A stretch of 52,457 nucleotides of DNA from Lentisphaeria bacterium (GCA_017504435.1 JAFVRD010000014.1:1-52457), one strand, 5' to 3'. Shown: positions 17,477 to 27,112, numbered from the stretch's first letter. The notes: generated by a model not told the origin, from the sequence alone. Translations and numbers: made by a program.

Positions 17477-19038
17477 CTGCCCTCCTTCGCCAGACGTTCT
17501 GCAATCCGGTAATTTTCTGCGGCATGGACACTCCACTGCCGCAACACCCCGGAAACCTGCGCCGCTGAATTTTTTTCGTTCACCCGCAACGATGCGGCGG
17601 CAGCGGCGGCACCGCTGTATTCAAAGGGCAATTTATTGAAATATTGCATTGCCTCAGGTACTTTCTCCGGGCCGCCGGCGGCAAGGATCGCCCGCCACGC
17701 GTCCTGCATTTCCTGACGTGGATCGAGCATGATACTTTTTATCACCTGCCGCAGCAGAGAATAATATTTTCCTGTCCATTGGGGACGATACCGGAAATCA
17801 GCACCGGAACGGTAGGGATCATAATCTTTACGGAACATATACTGCTGATGCTCTTTGCGGTACAATTCCCGGCGTATCGGCGGACGGCTCAAGGTATTTT
17901 TCACCGGTCCATCCGGTGAACCGGCGGTAAAGCAATGCAGTTTCTGTCCGGCTTCGGAAAGCAGAAAATCCACAAAAATCTCCGCGGTTTTCCGGTTGGG
18001 CGCGCCTCGCAATATCTGCACCGGATCGGCACCGACCGCCGTTCCGCCTTTGGGAGTGATATAAACCACTTTTGATTTGCCGAAGCAATGTTTGCTCCAC
18101 AATTCTTCAGCGAAACCGTAGGTATCTATCGCAGTACCGGCGGCAGCTTCACCCCGGGCGATATCACCGGCGACCCCGGATGCCGAATCGGAGATATTCC
18201 GGGCATTGGCAAAGATTTTTTTCAACAAATTCAAGCCATTGCGCCATCCGGTTTCCGGATTTCCTGCCTGAGCCATACACTGCTGGATCATGATTTCGTA
18301 GCACTTGTTGGCAGAACCTGATTTAGTCGGATCGGCAAGTACCAGATTATTGAAAAACTTTCCATCGCTCAGATCCTGCCACTTTTCAGGTACTTTTTTA
18401 TCCGGAAGCTCATTTATGCGCTCATAATTGCAGAGAATCCCAAATGTGGACAGCACCACCCCGTAATATCTGCCTTGAGGGTCATAGAGTTTATCCCCGC
18501 CGAATTCCGCCGGGATAGAATCCGGGGCAAAGTATTCCGGATGACGCTCTTTTACCTTGCCGTCAACAGCATAACCGTAATTTGCCATCCGCTGATGTTC
18601 AAATGTGCCGCCGCCGGCAAAAATATCAATGCCGATACCGACATCGGATGCCAGAAATTTTTTCCGCACCGGATGTCCGGAGTACCGGGGATCGTTGAAA
18701 ATCCCGGCATACTCTTCCTGCCACTTTCCATTGGCAGGATCGGCTTCAAACGCCAGACGGAATTCGTTGACAAAACGGTCATTGATATAGCGGACTATTT
18801 CCGAAGTTCCTCCGGGAGAGCGGAAATCGATGCGGACATCTCTGCCGGTCTGCGCCCGGTAATATTTGCGGAATGCGGTTTCATATTCATCCCGGATATT
18901 TTTATTATGAGCCGATACCACCACCAATACATCGGCATTATCCGCCGCCGGCGGCAATTCCTCATTGCGGCGAAAATAGAACGGCAAAGCCAATAATCCA
19001 CTCAGCAGTATCAGGCAAATCAGGATTTTGCGGAACAT
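17473..19038 (-). CDS. ABC transporter extracellular solute-binding protein (family 1 type)
   Basis: A 521-residue protein with an N-terminal hydrophobic helix (about residues 3-21: ILICLILLSGLLALPFYF) that acts as signal or anchor. The body looks like a periplasmic binding protein of the ferric/2-aminoethylphosphonate/spermidine class: DVLVVVSAHNKN at about 40, RSPGGTSEIVRYI at about 75, and YGVVLSTFGILCNY and LVLADPTKSGSA further on. The C-terminal 100 residues are longer than in typical family members. The ligand cannot be told from sequence; the double permease suggests iron, phosphonate or thiamine-type substrates. AGGAGAA precedes the ATG at 19038. Confidence 0.85.
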   Translation of the reverse strand: MFRKILICLILLSGLLALPFYFRRNEELPPAADNADVLVVVSAHNKNIRDEYETAFRKYYRAQTGRDVRIDFRSPGGTSEIVRYINDRFVNEFRLAFEADPANGKWQEEYAGIFNDPRYSGHPVRKKFLASDVGIGIDIFAGGGTFEHQRMANYGYAVDGKVKERHPEYFAPDSIPAEFGGDKLYDPQGRYYGVVLSTFGILCNYERINELPDKKVPEKWQDLSDGKFFNNLVLADPTKSGSANKCYEIMIQQCMAQAGNPETGWRNGLNLLKKIFANARNISDSASGVAGDIARGEAAAGTAIDTYGFAEELWSKHCFGKSKVVYITPKGGTAVGADPVQILRGAPNRKTAEIFVDFLLSEAGQKLHCFTAGSPDGPVKNTLSRPPIRRELYRKEHQQYMFRKDYDPYRSGADFRYRPQWTGKYYSLLRQVIKSIMLDPRQEMQDAWRAILAAGGPEKVPEAMQYFNKLPFEYSGAAAAAASLRVNEKNSAAQVSGVLRQWSVHAAENYRIAERLAKEGR

Positions 19039-19049
19039 GCGCGTTCTCC

Positions 19050-20078
19050 TTATTCATCCATTGCCAGCAGATAATCCCGGTCAAACGCCAGATAAACCGT
19101 TTCACCGCATTTGCGTGCCGGAGACGCCATTTCATTGACCTGAAATTTCACCCCGCCGGTTTCACATATCCATTGGGTCAGGTCGCCTCCGTAGATCCCG
19201 GAAACCACCGTTGCTGCAAATGCCCCCGGTGTGTCAGGAGAAACGAAGCGGATCCGTTCCGGACGGATCGCGGCACGACGGGTTTTCCCATTGCACCCGG
19301 AGAGAGGAAATTTACCGAATGAAGTGATGATCTCTCCGTCAGATATTTCCCCGTCAAAGAAATTTATATCACCCAGAAATGATGCACAAAAACAGTTGGC
19401 AGGACGTTCATACAGCTCCCGGGGGGTTCCCATTTGGCTGATTTGTCCATCTTTCAGCACCGCCATTCGGTCAGCCATACTCAACGCTTCCTGACGGTCA
19501 TGGGTCACATATATCGCCGTCTGCTGCCGTTCCCGGCAGATACGGCTGATTTCGGAACGCATGGTATCCCGCAGTCTGGCATCCAGATTGGAAAGCGGTT
19601 CATCCAGCAGCAATACTGCCGGTTTCACCGCCAGAGCGCGCGCCAATGCGACCCGCTGCTGCTGTCCTCCGGAGAGCGACGGCACCCGCCGCGATGCCAT
19701 ATCTGCCAGATGCACGGTATCCAGAGCCGCCAACACTTCCCGGCGCAATGTTTCACCTTTGACACCGAGTATCCGCAACCCGAATGCCACATTTTCAAAA
19801 ACATTCAAATGCGGCCACAGCGCATAATTCTGAAACACCATTGCCGCCTGTCTTTTTTCCGGCGGCAGCGAGGTGATATCTTTACCGTCAAAACTGATTT
19901 TGCCGGAATCAGCTTCCAACAAACCGGCAAGTATCCTCAGCAGTGTGGATTTACCGCATCCGGACGGTCCCAACAGAAAAAAAATCTCTCCGGGAGCAAC
20001 TTCCAGAGACAGTGAATCCAATACCGGTCTGCCGGATGTAAAACTTTTGCAGATTTTTTCCAACTTTACTGCTGCCAT
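19050..20078 (-). CDS. ABC transporter ATP-binding protein (FbpC/PotA-like)
   Basis: A 342-residue ATPase. The nucleotide-binding domain has Walker A GPSGCGKST (about 37-45), Q-loop MVFQNYALWPH, signature LSGGQQQR, Walker B LLLDEPLSNLD and the switch His in YVTHDRQEA. The C-terminal third is a TOBE-type regulatory domain (IRPERIRF). It energises import through the adjacent double permease. It lies 6 bases after the sigma-factor gene and 11 bases before the binding-protein gene, which suggests cotranscription. Confidence 0.93.
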   Translation of the reverse strand: MAAVKLEKICKSFTSGRPVLDSLSLEVAPGEIFFLLGPSGCGKSTLLRILAGLLEADSGKISFDGKDITSLPPEKRQAAMVFQNYALWPHLNVFENVAFGLRILGVKGETLRREVLAALDTVHLADMASRRVPSLSGGQQQRVALARALAVKPAVLLLDEPLSNLDARLRDTMRSEISRICRERQQTAIYVTHDRQEALSMADRMAVLKDGQISQMGTPRELYERPANCFCASFLGDINFFDGEISDGEIITSFGKFPLSGCNGKTRRAAIRPERIRFVSPDTPGAFAATVVSGIYGGDLTQWICETGGVKFQVNEMASPARKCGETVYLAFDRDYLLAMDE

Positions 20079-20084
20079 GATCTT

Positions 20085-21416
20085 CTAAAAACCTCCGGGA
20101 TGAATGCATCCATCAATATATTTCAATTTATCCGGCGAACGCAATGCAGCGAGAATTTTTATCTCTAATTGCCGCACCCGTTCCCGCGTTAAATGCAACT
20201 GTTCACTGATTACACCCAACGGCATGGGTTTGCTGCCGAAAAGTCCGAATCTCATAATGATTATCTGCTGTTCACGTTCCGGCAGAGTTGAGAGCATCTC
20301 ATAAAAACGGTCATACAATATTTTCCGGGCAAGTTCTCCCGCCGGTTCGTAGGCGGCACCGTCAGCGACCAACTCTTCCAGTACTCCGCCGTCTTCATCA
20401 TCACCGATCGGAGTCTGCAAACTGATCGTCTGCATCGCCATTTTCCGCACGGCACTGATCCGCGCCTCCGGCAGTTCCATGAATTTCGCCAATTCTGATG
20501 TCTCCGGCTCTCTGCCATTGAGCTGAATAAAAGCCTGCTCTGCGCGGCGTATCTCCTGAATGAGCCGGATCATGTGCATCGGCAGCCGGATCACCCGGGA
20601 TTGAGAGGCAATTATCCGGAATATTTTGTGCCGGATCCACCATCCGGCGTAAGTGCTGAATTTGAAACCGAGTTTGAAATCAAACCGGTCAAGTGCCTTG
20701 ATCAACCCCAGATTTCCCTCCTGGATAAGGTCATTGAAAGGCACTCCGCAGTTGCGGTATTTCTGAGCGATACTGACCACCAGACGCAAATTTGCCTCGA
20801 CCATATTGTCCCGCAAATGCTGCAAATTTGCGGCGGCGGCATTCAATTTGCACCATTCCGCCTCAAGTTCGCTTGCGGTCATCAAGGTTTTTTCTTCCGC
20901 GATCCCGCAACTGCCAGTATTGCCGGCGGATTCTGCAGAACCGTTTTTGCTCATCTGCACATAACCGCCAATGACATTGACATATTCATCGACCAGAAAT
21001 ATCTGGATCGCATAACGGTCGACCACCTCCGCCAATCGGTCACGCAACATCTCCCGGTCTCCGGCATCAGGAGCGGCAGACTCCAGTGCCAACAATGCCG
21101 CAGCGATATCTTTGCGCCACAACTCCAAAACCGGCAGCGGCGGATTTTTTTTGCCGCCGAATGAAGATGGTAAAAAGATATCCTGAGCATCATTTTCACC
21201 GGCAAGCGCGTTATTTATCTGGACGATCCGTTCCCGGGCCACAAATGCAAAACGGGAAACCTGCCGTCGCAAACCTGCCGCCGCAGATTCAAAACTTTCG
21301 CACAATTTGAGCAATTCTTCCGGAGCAAGCTGATCGACAGCCGATATTTGCCGCAAATAACTCTGCAGCGCACCGGAATCACCATCTCCGTAGAATATCC
21401 CCCGAGCTCTGCTCAT
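20085..21416 (-). CDS. RNA polymerase sigma factor, sigma-70 family (RpoD/group 1-2 like)
   Basis: A 443-residue sigma factor. Region 1.2 is near the N-terminus ([11 protein letters not shown]), region 2 has [39 protein letters not shown] and [15 protein letters not shown], region 3 spans [17 protein letters not shown] to [15 protein letters not shown], and region 4 has [15 protein letters not shown] and the helix-turn-helix [13 protein letters not shown]. The spacer between regions 1.2 and 2.1 (about residues 50-175) is long and Ala/Glu-rich, as in group 1 factors. The C-terminal tail is unusual, ending [14 protein letters not shown]. Region 1.1 is missing, so it could be the housekeeping factor or a group 2 relative. 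Its ATG overlaps the ispD stop (TAATG). Confidence 0.88.
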   Translation of the reverse strand: MSRARGIFYGDGDSGALQSYLRQISAVDQLAPEELLKLCESFESAAAGLRRQVSRFAFVARERIVQINNALAGENDAQDIFLPSSFGGKKNPPLPVLELWRKDIAAALLALESAAPDAGDREMLRDRLAEVVDRYAIQIFLVDEYVNVIGGYVQMSKNGSAESAGNTGSCGIAEEKTLMTASELEAEWCKLNAAAANLQHLRDNMVEANLRLVVSIAQKYRNCGVPFNDLIQEGNLGLIKALDRFDFKLGFKFSTYAGWWIRHKIFRIIASQSRVIRLPMHMIRLIQEIRRAEQAFIQLNGREPETSELAKFMELPEARISAVRKMAMQTISLQTPIGDDEDGGVLEELVADGAAYEPAGELARKILYDRFYEMLSTLPEREQQIIIMRFGLFGSKPMPLGVISEQLHLTRERVRQLEIKILAALRSPDKLKYIDGCIHPGGF

Positions 21417-22099
21417 TATTCATGCTCCAAAAATTTTTTCAATTTATCCAGATCCTCAGGCGAGGTCAATTTCATATTCCATTGACCGGATTTGACCAGT
21501 TCGACCTGATAACCTGCCAACCGCATGACCTCAGCGTCATCAGTGGGAGCATTATCCCCCAGAACTGAATATGCCTGTCGAAAAGAATTCAAGTCAAAAA
21601 CCTGCGGAGTTTCAGCCTGAAACATCCTCTCCCTCGATACAGGAGCCGCAATAAAACGGCCGTTTTCATCAGCCAGTTTCAAACTGTCCACCACTGCAGA
21701 TGCAGCGATCGCGCCCCCGCACGCGCGAGCGTGGCAAACCAAACGCTCCAACAGTGCACCGCCTGCCAGCGGCCGGGCGGCATCATGCACCGCCACGATC
21801 CCGCAGCTCAACGGCAAAGCTGCCAAAGCATTCCGTACCGAACCGGTACGATTTCTGCCGCCTGCAACAAAATGCACTGCAATATCCGGCAGATATTCTG
21901 CCGCCAGAGCAGCGTATTCATCCAACGCTTCACTCCGGGCGGCAACGATCAGATTCCCCGGAGCGACCAACGGAGAAAAGTTTTTGACACTGTGCAGCAA
22001 TACCGGCAAAGAGCCGAGCATTTCAGTCAGCTTGTCCTTTTCTCCGTAACGCTGCGAACTGCCGCCCGCAGCGATTATCACTCCGAGATCGGGAATCAT
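21416..22099 (-). CDS. ispD: 2-C-methyl-D-erythritol 4-phosphate cytidylyltransferase
   Basis: A 227-residue enzyme of the MEP isoprenoid pathway that joins CTP and MEP to give CDP-ME. It has [12 protein letters not shown] (9-20) for CTP binding, a [15 protein letters not shown] segment, VHDAARPL at about 104, the [13 protein letters not shown] region and a C-terminal MKLTSPEDL. The size is normal for IspD (about 230). It lies 1 base after the PIG-L gene and overlaps the sigma gene, so it sits inside the long operon. Confidence 0.93.
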   Translation of the reverse strand: MIPDLGVIIAAGGSSQRYGEKDKLTEMLGSLPVLLHSVKNFSPLVAPGNLIVAARSEALDEYAALAAEYLPDIAVHFVAGGRNRTGSVRNALAALPLSCGIVAVHDAARPLAGGALLERLVCHARACGGAIAASAVVDSLKLADENGRFIAAPVSRERMFQAETPQVFDLNSFRQAYSVLGDNAPTDDAEVMRLAGYQVELVKSGQWNMKLTSPEDLDKLKKFLEHE

Positions 22100-22100
22100 A

Positions 22101-22865
22101 TTATTTTTTCACCGCAGGGCGGGAAATAATGCTCAACGGGTCAAAGTCCGCAGGACAGAAACCATTGGGGTTATGTCTGATCCAGCCTTCTGCATATTCA
22201 CAGAATCCGCAGAGATCACCCATGATTTTTGCACGGGAAACCATATCATCCAAATAGGCATCCATGCACTGACTTTCATCCAGCCACTGTTTCTGGGTCT
22301 GGTGGCAATTGAGCATTTCGCGTTTAGTCGGGATGGTCGATGTAACATCCACAAATACATCCGGAATCACCGGACGGTTGAGCTGGTCACACAATGACAG
22401 CGGCAGTGAATGATACACGCAGACATCGGTCATTACCGGTTTGAGATCTTCGGCACCGCGGAAGTTGCCCATGCCGCGGCAGAATGCCGCACTGGTGGCA
22501 AGCCGACCGGCGTTGATGTGATCTTCCATATAATCAAACGGACCGTGAGTCAGCACGATTTCCGGATCGACTTCACGGATCACCCGGACGACCTTGGTAA
22601 GCTGTTCGGTATTGTAGAACACCTCAATATCATGGGCAATAGATTCGTGGTAAACCGCACCGATGATCTTCGCTGCAGCTATCGCTTCAGAACGGCGGCG
22701 GGCGGCGAGTTCACTGTGACAAAGCATATTGCCGCCGAGCGCGCCGTCGGCAATATTCATATAATGGATCTCATATCCGGCTTCTTTGAGCCGGATCAAA
22801 GTTCCTGCCATCATGAATTCGATATCATCGGGATGACAGGCAATTGCAATCGCTCTTTTAGCCAT
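22101..22865 (-). CDS. PIG-L (LmbE-like) zinc N-deacetylase
   Basis: A 254-residue member of the PIG-L/LmbE family, which removes N-acetyl groups from GlcNAc-containing substrates with zinc. The metal motif HPDDIE is at about residues 10-15 (canonical HPDDE). The family's third ligand region is seen as THGPFDYMEDHINAG at about 108. The start at ATG 22865 gives MAKRAIAIACHPDD, and upstream in-frame ATGs add only unrelated residues. It follows the NagB-like gene by 2 bases. In some Bacteroidetes NagB and an LmbE domain are fused, which supports a joint role in amino-sugar breakdown. Confidence 0.85.
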   Translation of the reverse strand: MAKRAIAIACHPDDIEFMMAGTLIRLKEAGYEIHYMNIADGALGGNMLCHSELAARRRSEAIAAAKIIGAVYHESIAHDIEVFYNTEQLTKVVRVIREVDPEIVLTHGPFDYMEDHINAGRLATSAAFCRGMGNFRGAEDLKPVMTDVCVYHSLPLSLCDQLNRPVIPDVFVDVTSTIPTKREMLNCHQTQKQWLDESQCMDAYLDDMVSRAKIMGDLCGFCEYAEGWIRHNPNGFCPADFDPLSIISRPAVKK

Positions 22866-22867
22866 GA

Positions 22868-23797
22868 TCAATGCATCTCCACATCGCAAACACCGAATCC
22901 GGGACGGTAGAAGTTGAATACCACATCATCATGGTCACTCAACAGAGACATCGGCACAGCACTGTCCGCGATCTTCTGAGAGATCATGAACGTGGTCAGA
23001 CGCATACCAAACGGATTGTCATGGTGTCCCGGATGCCAGATGGAAACCCGTTCGGATTTCCAGGTCTGAACCGGACCGACGGTGAAAGCACGGTTCGGTA
23101 CATTCTGGACGGTACCGCCGCCGGAGGTACGGGCATTCTGGATCAGAGTGATCGGATGCAGATCGACCAGACGGGTACCTTTCTGACGGTATTCTTCCGG
23201 AGTCGGCGGATTATCTTTGTAAGCACCTTCGCGACGGACGGGGTCGTTGAACGCCCAGTGTTTGGTTTCACCCTGACCGCCCTGCATGATCAGGCATTTG
23301 GCCTCATCATAGGATTTTTCGTAGGCTGCAATATCGCCGTTGGGGAAGTGCATGTTTTCAGCGGGCATACGCAATTCCGGACGGATACGGGAGAAGCAGA
23401 GATCCCAGTCAGCTTTGGCAAAACCGAGGGGGAAATCCATTCCGGCGGGCACATCGCCGTCCAAAGCCCATTCATCCATGCCCCAGAAGTGGGCATTTTT
23501 CAAACTGAGACCGGTTTCATTGACGATCTGGGCGACCAGCGGAAGCTGTTCAGTCGGACCGATGGGACCGCAAATACCGCAGGGGTTGTCAGCGGTGGCT
23601 TTTTTCCAGCAATTGATATATTCCAGAGCTTCAGCGCAGTAGAACTCCTGAAACGTATCAAAGAGATTGATTTTGAATCCGGGACGTTCAAAACTTTTCA
23701 GATTTTCGATGGTGATGCGGGATGCGGCATCCAGGATTTCACGGTCAAGTGTCGTGTAATCCCACCAATCAGCAGAAATTTTCGAATAAGCTCTCAT
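22868..23797 (-). CDS. Glucosamine-6-phosphate deaminase-like protein (NagB/RpiA fold)
   Basis: A 309-residue protein of the NagB/RpiA isomerase fold. Supporting features are the [17 protein letters not shown] segment (phosphate loop position, about 92-108), [14 protein letters not shown] (about 120-133), which corresponds to the catalytic MDE(Y/W) of NagB, and a late [10 protein letters not shown] stretch. The overall match is clear but divergent, so the exact substrate is unknown; GlcN-6-P or a related amino sugar is likely. AAGGAG lies 8 bases before the ATG. It is the first gene of the roughly 9.6 kb operon and is controlled by a promoter with an overlapping inverted repeat. Confidence 0.75.
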   Translation of the reverse strand: MRAYSKISADWWDYTTLDREILDAASRITIENLKSFERPGFKINLFDTFQEFYCAEALEYINCWKKATADNPCGICGPIGPTEQLPLVAQIVNETGLSLKNAHFWGMDEWALDGDVPAGMDFPLGFAKADWDLCFSRIRPELRMPAENMHFPNGDIAAYEKSYDEAKCLIMQGGQGETKHWAFNDPVRREGAYKDNPPTPEEYRQKGTRLVDLHPITLIQNARTSGGGTVQNVPNRAFTVGPVQTWKSERVSIWHPGHHDNPFGMRLTTFMISQKIADSAVPMSLLSDHDDVVFNFYRPGFGVCDVEMH

Positions 23798-23818
23798 TTT
23801 TTCAACTCCTTTTTTATA

Positions 23819-23843
23819 TTGATAAGGGCTTGCACTTTATCAA
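23819..23843. promoter_or_regulatory. Inverted repeat, candidate operator of the NagB-like operon
   Basis: TTGATAA (23819-23825) and TTATCAA (23837-23843) are perfect 7-base arms separated by 11 bases. On the minus strand a weak promoter, -35 TTGCAA (23865-23870), 17 bases, -10 TACTTT (23842-23847), places the start near 23835. The repeat therefore covers the edge of the -10 box and the transcription start, a typical repressor position. Confidence 0.45.
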
Positions 23844-23884
23844 AGTATCACCACTGTGTAATTTTTGCAAGTTTTTGCAGATGA

Positions 23885-25174
23885 TTATTCCGCTTTTTCT
23901 GCGAAAATCCGGATTATTTCCCGCTCCGGTCGTACCGGATGGTGTGCGGAGTGACGGACAAATGTCATCCACAATACCACATCATCGCCCCCGCGCAGCA
24001 GCGGCAGCACCGGAACCGCCGGTATCTTGCGGTCGATCCGCAATTTTTTCACTTTCACCATTTTCTGACCGCCGAAAGGCAGCATCTTTTCGCCATCCCG
24101 GGGCGCACCGACATTCAGGATATCCGGCAGGGATCCTCCGTCAAAAAAAGCCTCGTTCAAGCTGACCTGTGCCGGAAGGCTGTCAACTTTTTCCGCCTTG
24201 AAAAGGTATCCGTTCCATAATATCTGCGGATATTTGCGCCAATTCCACTCTACTGCCGACGGATTTTCCCTGCCGGGCAGGATCATGCCGTTGACAAACA
24301 CAAGTGTCCGTTTTTTATCCAGTTCCAGTTTACCGTTGCCGCCGCCGGAAACCATATTCATAAACCTTGCAAATGAAGCTGTGGACACAGGAGCATCATC
24401 CGCAAAAAATTCCCGGCACAGCAAACGGAGCATCCGCACCGCCAATGCCGTTTCATTTTCGTAAAGCTGCCAGAATGCCGTTTCGCAATGAGATTTTCCG
24501 GCATTATCAAAAAAAGCCGCCGCCATACGGTCAAGTGCGGCAGCATCCTCCTGCAGATTCTCCAAAGTCTGTGCCACCGCTTTTCTGCCGCCGGGGAACA
24601 GCCGGTACAACTCCGGCAATATTTTGTTTCTCAATACGTTACGGCTGTATTCACACTCCAGATTGCTGGAATCCACAGCCCAGGAGGTCACTCCGCGTTC
24701 CGCCAGAAATTTCTCAATATCGCTGCGGCTCATGATCAGCAGCGGCCGGAAAAAATTCACGCCTTCCACCTCGGAGCAAAGGTGCAGACCGGTCAAACCG
24801 GAAACATTGCTGCCTCTGCCGATACGGAGAAACATATTTTCGATGCAGTCATCCTGATGATGACCGGTGACGACTACCGGATTTTCATATTCACCGCACA
24901 ATTTTTTCCATGCATCCAACCGGGCACGCCGCGCCCGGGCCTCCAGATTGCCTCCGGGAGCTATATCCAGATCGATCAAACGGAATTCCACTCCGCGGTC
25001 TGCGGCAAATTTCCCGGCATTTGCGGCTTCGGCATCGGATTCACTGCCGCGCAAATGGTGATTGAAGTGGACAGCAATGATTTGGGCTTTGCCCTGCATT
25101 TTTTCCAGAGTCCACAGCAATGCCGCCGTACTGTCAGCACCGCCGGAAAACCCGATCAAATATGTATGACTCAT
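23885..25174 (-). CDS. tilS: tRNA(Ile)-lysidine synthase
   Basis: A 429-residue N-type ATP-pyrophosphatase that makes lysidine at C34 of tRNA-Ile2. The PP-loop SGGADS is at about residues 11-16. HFNHHLRG, VVTGHHQDDCIENMFLRIGRGS and LRNKILPEL follow, and the C-terminal part is the TilS substrate-binding region. A GTG 12 bases upstream is in frame, but the ATG at 25174 has AGGTGG 8 bases upstream and is preferred. It is divergent from rdgB, with overlapping promoters. Confidence 0.93.
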   Translation of the reverse strand: MSHTYLIGFSGGADSTAALLWTLEKMQGKAQIIAVHFNHHLRGSESDAEAANAGKFAADRGVEFRLIDLDIAPGGNLEARARRARLDAWKKLCGEYENPVVVTGHHQDDCIENMFLRIGRGSNVSGLTGLHLCSEVEGVNFFRPLLIMSRSDIEKFLAERGVTSWAVDSSNLECEYSRNVLRNKILPELYRLFPGGRKAVAQTLENLQEDAAALDRMAAAFFDNAGKSHCETAFWQLYENETALAVRMLRLLCREFFADDAPVSTASFARFMNMVSGGGNGKLELDKKRTLVFVNGMILPGRENPSAVEWNWRKYPQILWNGYLFKAEKVDSLPAQVSLNEAFFDGGSLPDILNVGAPRDGEKMLPFGGQKMVKVKKLRIDRKIPAVPVLPLLRGGDDVVLWMTFVRHSAHHPVRPEREIIRIFAEKAE

Positions 25175-25203
25175 TTGCAATTCCACCTTTCACGTTCTAT
25201 AAT
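25175..25203 (+). promoter_or_regulatory. Promoter of the rdgB-Bax1 operon
   Basis: -35 TTGCAA (25175-25180), 17-base spacer, perfect -10 TATAAT (25198-25203). The predicted leader is about 45 bases long. The -10 box overlaps that of the divergent tilS promoter. Confidence 0.75.
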
Positions 25204-25228
25204 ATATACCCGACAGAAAATTATGCAA
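25201..25228 (-). promoter_or_regulatory. Promoter of tilS
   Basis: On the minus strand, -35 TTGCAT (25223-25228), 16 bases, -10 TATATT (25201-25206). The transcript would start about 20 bases before the tilS ATG. The two -10 boxes share three base pairs, so only one polymerase can bind at a time. Confidence 0.6.
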
Positions 25229-25254
25229 AGAAAATTTAACGAAAGGTCTTTGTT

Positions 25255-25854
25255 ATGGCATATATAGTCGCCGCCACCGGAAACGCTCATAAGCTGGATG
25301 AATACCGTCAACTGCTGGACGGTCAGGATGTGGAGCTGCGCTCTTTGCGGGATTACCCGGGTTATCAGGAACCGGAGGAAAACGGTTCCACTTTCAAAGA
25401 AAACGCCTCCATAAAAGCTCTTGCCGCCAGCAAACACTGCAATGCTCTGGCGTTTGCCGATGATTCCGGTCTGGAAGTCGAAGCTCTGGACGGCCGTCCC
25501 GGTATCCATTCATCGCGTTATGCGCCGACTGATACGGAACGTATTGCCAAACTGCTGGAGGAAATGAAAGGACAGAGCAACCGCCGCGCCCGCTTTGTCT
25601 GCGTGATCGCGATCGCCGTCAACGGTGAAGTCATTGAAACTTTTGAAGGCGAAGTCAAAGGAACCATTCTCGATGCCCCCAGAGGAGAGAACGGTTTCGG
25701 TTATGACCCGGTTTTTCAGCCGGACGGCTTTGAAAAAAGTTTTGCCGAACTTTCCCAGGATGAAAAAAACCGCATCAGCCACCGCGCCAACGCCTATGCC
25801 AAAGTGCAGGAATTTGTGGAGGATGAACTCGCTTTTCTCAGCGACTCATTCTGA
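25255..25854 (+). CDS. rdgB: XTP/dITP diphosphatase (RdgB/HAM1 family)
   Basis: A 199-residue housecleaning NTPase that hydrolyses dITP/XTP to monophosphates. The motifs ATGNAHKLDEY (7-17), ADDSGLEVEALDG, GRPGIHSSRYA, GENGFGYDPVF and ISHRANA are all present. The length is typical (about 200). It is the first gene of a plus-strand operon that also carries the XPB-Bax1 pair, so the operon has a nucleotide-quality and repair flavour. Confidence 0.95.
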   Translation: MAYIVAATGNAHKLDEYRQLLDGQDVELRSLRDYPGYQEPEENGSTFKENASIKALAASKHCNALAFADDSGLEVEALDGRPGIHSSRYAPTDTERIAKLLEEMKGQSNRRARFVCVIAIAVNGEVIETFEGEVKGTILDAPRGENGFGYDPVFQPDGFEKSFAELSQDEKNRISHRANAYAKVQEFVEDELAFLSDSF

Positions 25855-25859
25855 ATATC

Positions 25860-26822
25860 ATGAAACATACTCCCGGCTCTCTGGAAACCCGGATCATCCG
25901 TTCCACAGTGGATTGGAGTTCGGCAGGATTGACGTTGGCGGATATGCTTGCCGGACGCTTCACCTACCGTTCCCGTTCCGAATGGTGCAACCGGATCGAT
26001 TCCGGTGAAATCACCGTCAATGACCACGCCGCCGTACCGGAAATGATTTTACAGCTCCATGACCGGATCGAATACCGTCCCGGAGATATCGTGGAACCTC
26101 CGGCGGATCTGAATTACAAAATCGTTTTTGAAACCGGCGATCTGCTGGTCATTGACAAACCGGGCAATCTGTGCATGCACCCGGCAGGACCTTTTTTCAA
26201 ACATACGCTGTGGCATCTGCTCTGTTCAAAATACGGAGACATCCACTTTATCAACCGTCTTGACCGGGAAACCAGCGGGTTGCTGCTGGCGGCAAAAAAC
26301 CGCAGCTGCGCCAAACTTTTCACCCAAAAAAACACCGTTTCGGCAAAAAAATATCTGGTGATCGTCCACGGAGACTTTCCGGATGAGCTGACTGCCGACG
26401 GTTTTCTCAGCAGTTCCGGCAGTATCATCCGCAAAAAACGGCAATTCACCTTTGCAATGCCTGATGCACCGCCGTTTGAAAGTGCCTCCACCAAATTCAA
26501 ATGCCTCCGCCGGAGCAAAGGATTGTCTCTGGTCAAAGCTGAATTGGGAACCGGACGGATGCATCAAATCCGTGCCACATTGAATTCACTGGGATTTCCG
26601 GTTGCCGGAGATAAACTTTACGGATTGGATGAGAACTTATATTTGAAACAGCGCAGTGATGAATTGACCGATGCTGACCGGGCAAAACTCATCTACTCCC
26701 GACAGGCACTTCACTCTGCGGAACTCTCCTGGTGCGATCCGGAAACTTCAGAAATCCGCACATTCACCTCCCCGCTGCCGGCAGAACTGGCGGGCGGAGA
26801 ATTTGCATCTTTTTCTGAATAA
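25860..26822 (+). CDS. RluA-family 23S rRNA/tRNA pseudouridine synthase
   Basis: A 320-residue protein. An S4-like N-terminal segment (about 20-75: LADMLAGRFTYRSRSEWCNRIDSGEITVN) precedes the catalytic domain with LLVIDKPGNLCMHPAG at about 96. The catalytic Asp is in NRLDRETSGLLLAAK (about 137). HQIRATLNSLGFPVAGDKLYG closes the active site. The target uridine cannot be told from sequence. It starts 5 bases after rdgB. Confidence 0.9.
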   Translation: MKHTPGSLETRIIRSTVDWSSAGLTLADMLAGRFTYRSRSEWCNRIDSGEITVNDHAAVPEMILQLHDRIEYRPGDIVEPPADLNYKIVFETGDLLVIDKPGNLCMHPAGPFFKHTLWHLLCSKYGDIHFINRLDRETSGLLLAAKNRSCAKLFTQKNTVSAKKYLVIVHGDFPDELTADGFLSSSGSIIRKKRQFTFAMPDAPPFESASTKFKCLRRSKGLSLVKAELGTGRMHQIRATLNSLGFPVAGDKLYGLDENLYLKQRSDELTDADRAKLIYSRQALHSAELSWCDPETSEIRTFTSPLPAELAGGEFASFSE

Positions 26823-26863
26823 TGATATATTATGCCGCAAACCATTCCCGGAGGAAATTGATT

Positions 26864-27112
26864 ATGAATGATGAGAAACTCGCTCCCGAATTGCAGGAAA
26901 AAATCGATGAAGTCGCAGTTCAGGCTGCCAAAGAACACAAAAAACGTTTTGACCCTCAAAAAGGTTTGCTGCATGGGTTGCTCTGTTTCGGACTCTTTTT
27001 TGCATTCGGCATTGTGATGCGTGCCGGATTGTTCAATGCTCTCGGATTCGGAGTCATCGGCGGCGGAGTCGGATTTATCTGCGGAGCCTGTCAGCGGCCC
27101 TCCAAACAATGA
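26864..27112 (+). CDS. Small predicted inner-membrane protein, unknown
   Basis: An 82-residue protein. A charged N-terminus (MNDEKLAPELQEKIDEVAV) is followed by two hydrophobic helices (about 37-53 and 58-75) rich in Gly and Phe. No family is recognised. An upstream in-frame ATG at 26822 exists, but GGAGG sits 9 bases before the ATG at 26864. The stop overlaps the start of the helicase gene (ATGA). Confidence 0.65.
   Translation: MNDEKLAPELQEKIDEVAVQAAKEHKKRFDPQKGLLHGLLCFGLFFAFGIVMRAGLFNALGFGVIGGGVGFICGACQRPSKQ

Noticed and set aside
17477-17536. Longer N-terminus of the ABC permease
   Set aside because: The extra residues are polar and Cys-rich and overlap the binding-protein gene; ATG 17476 has AAGGAGG.
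22871-23884. Plus-strand frame of 337 codons over the NagB-like gene
   Set aside because: Antisense shadow. The minus-strand gene has NagB signatures and a Shine-Dalgarno sequence.
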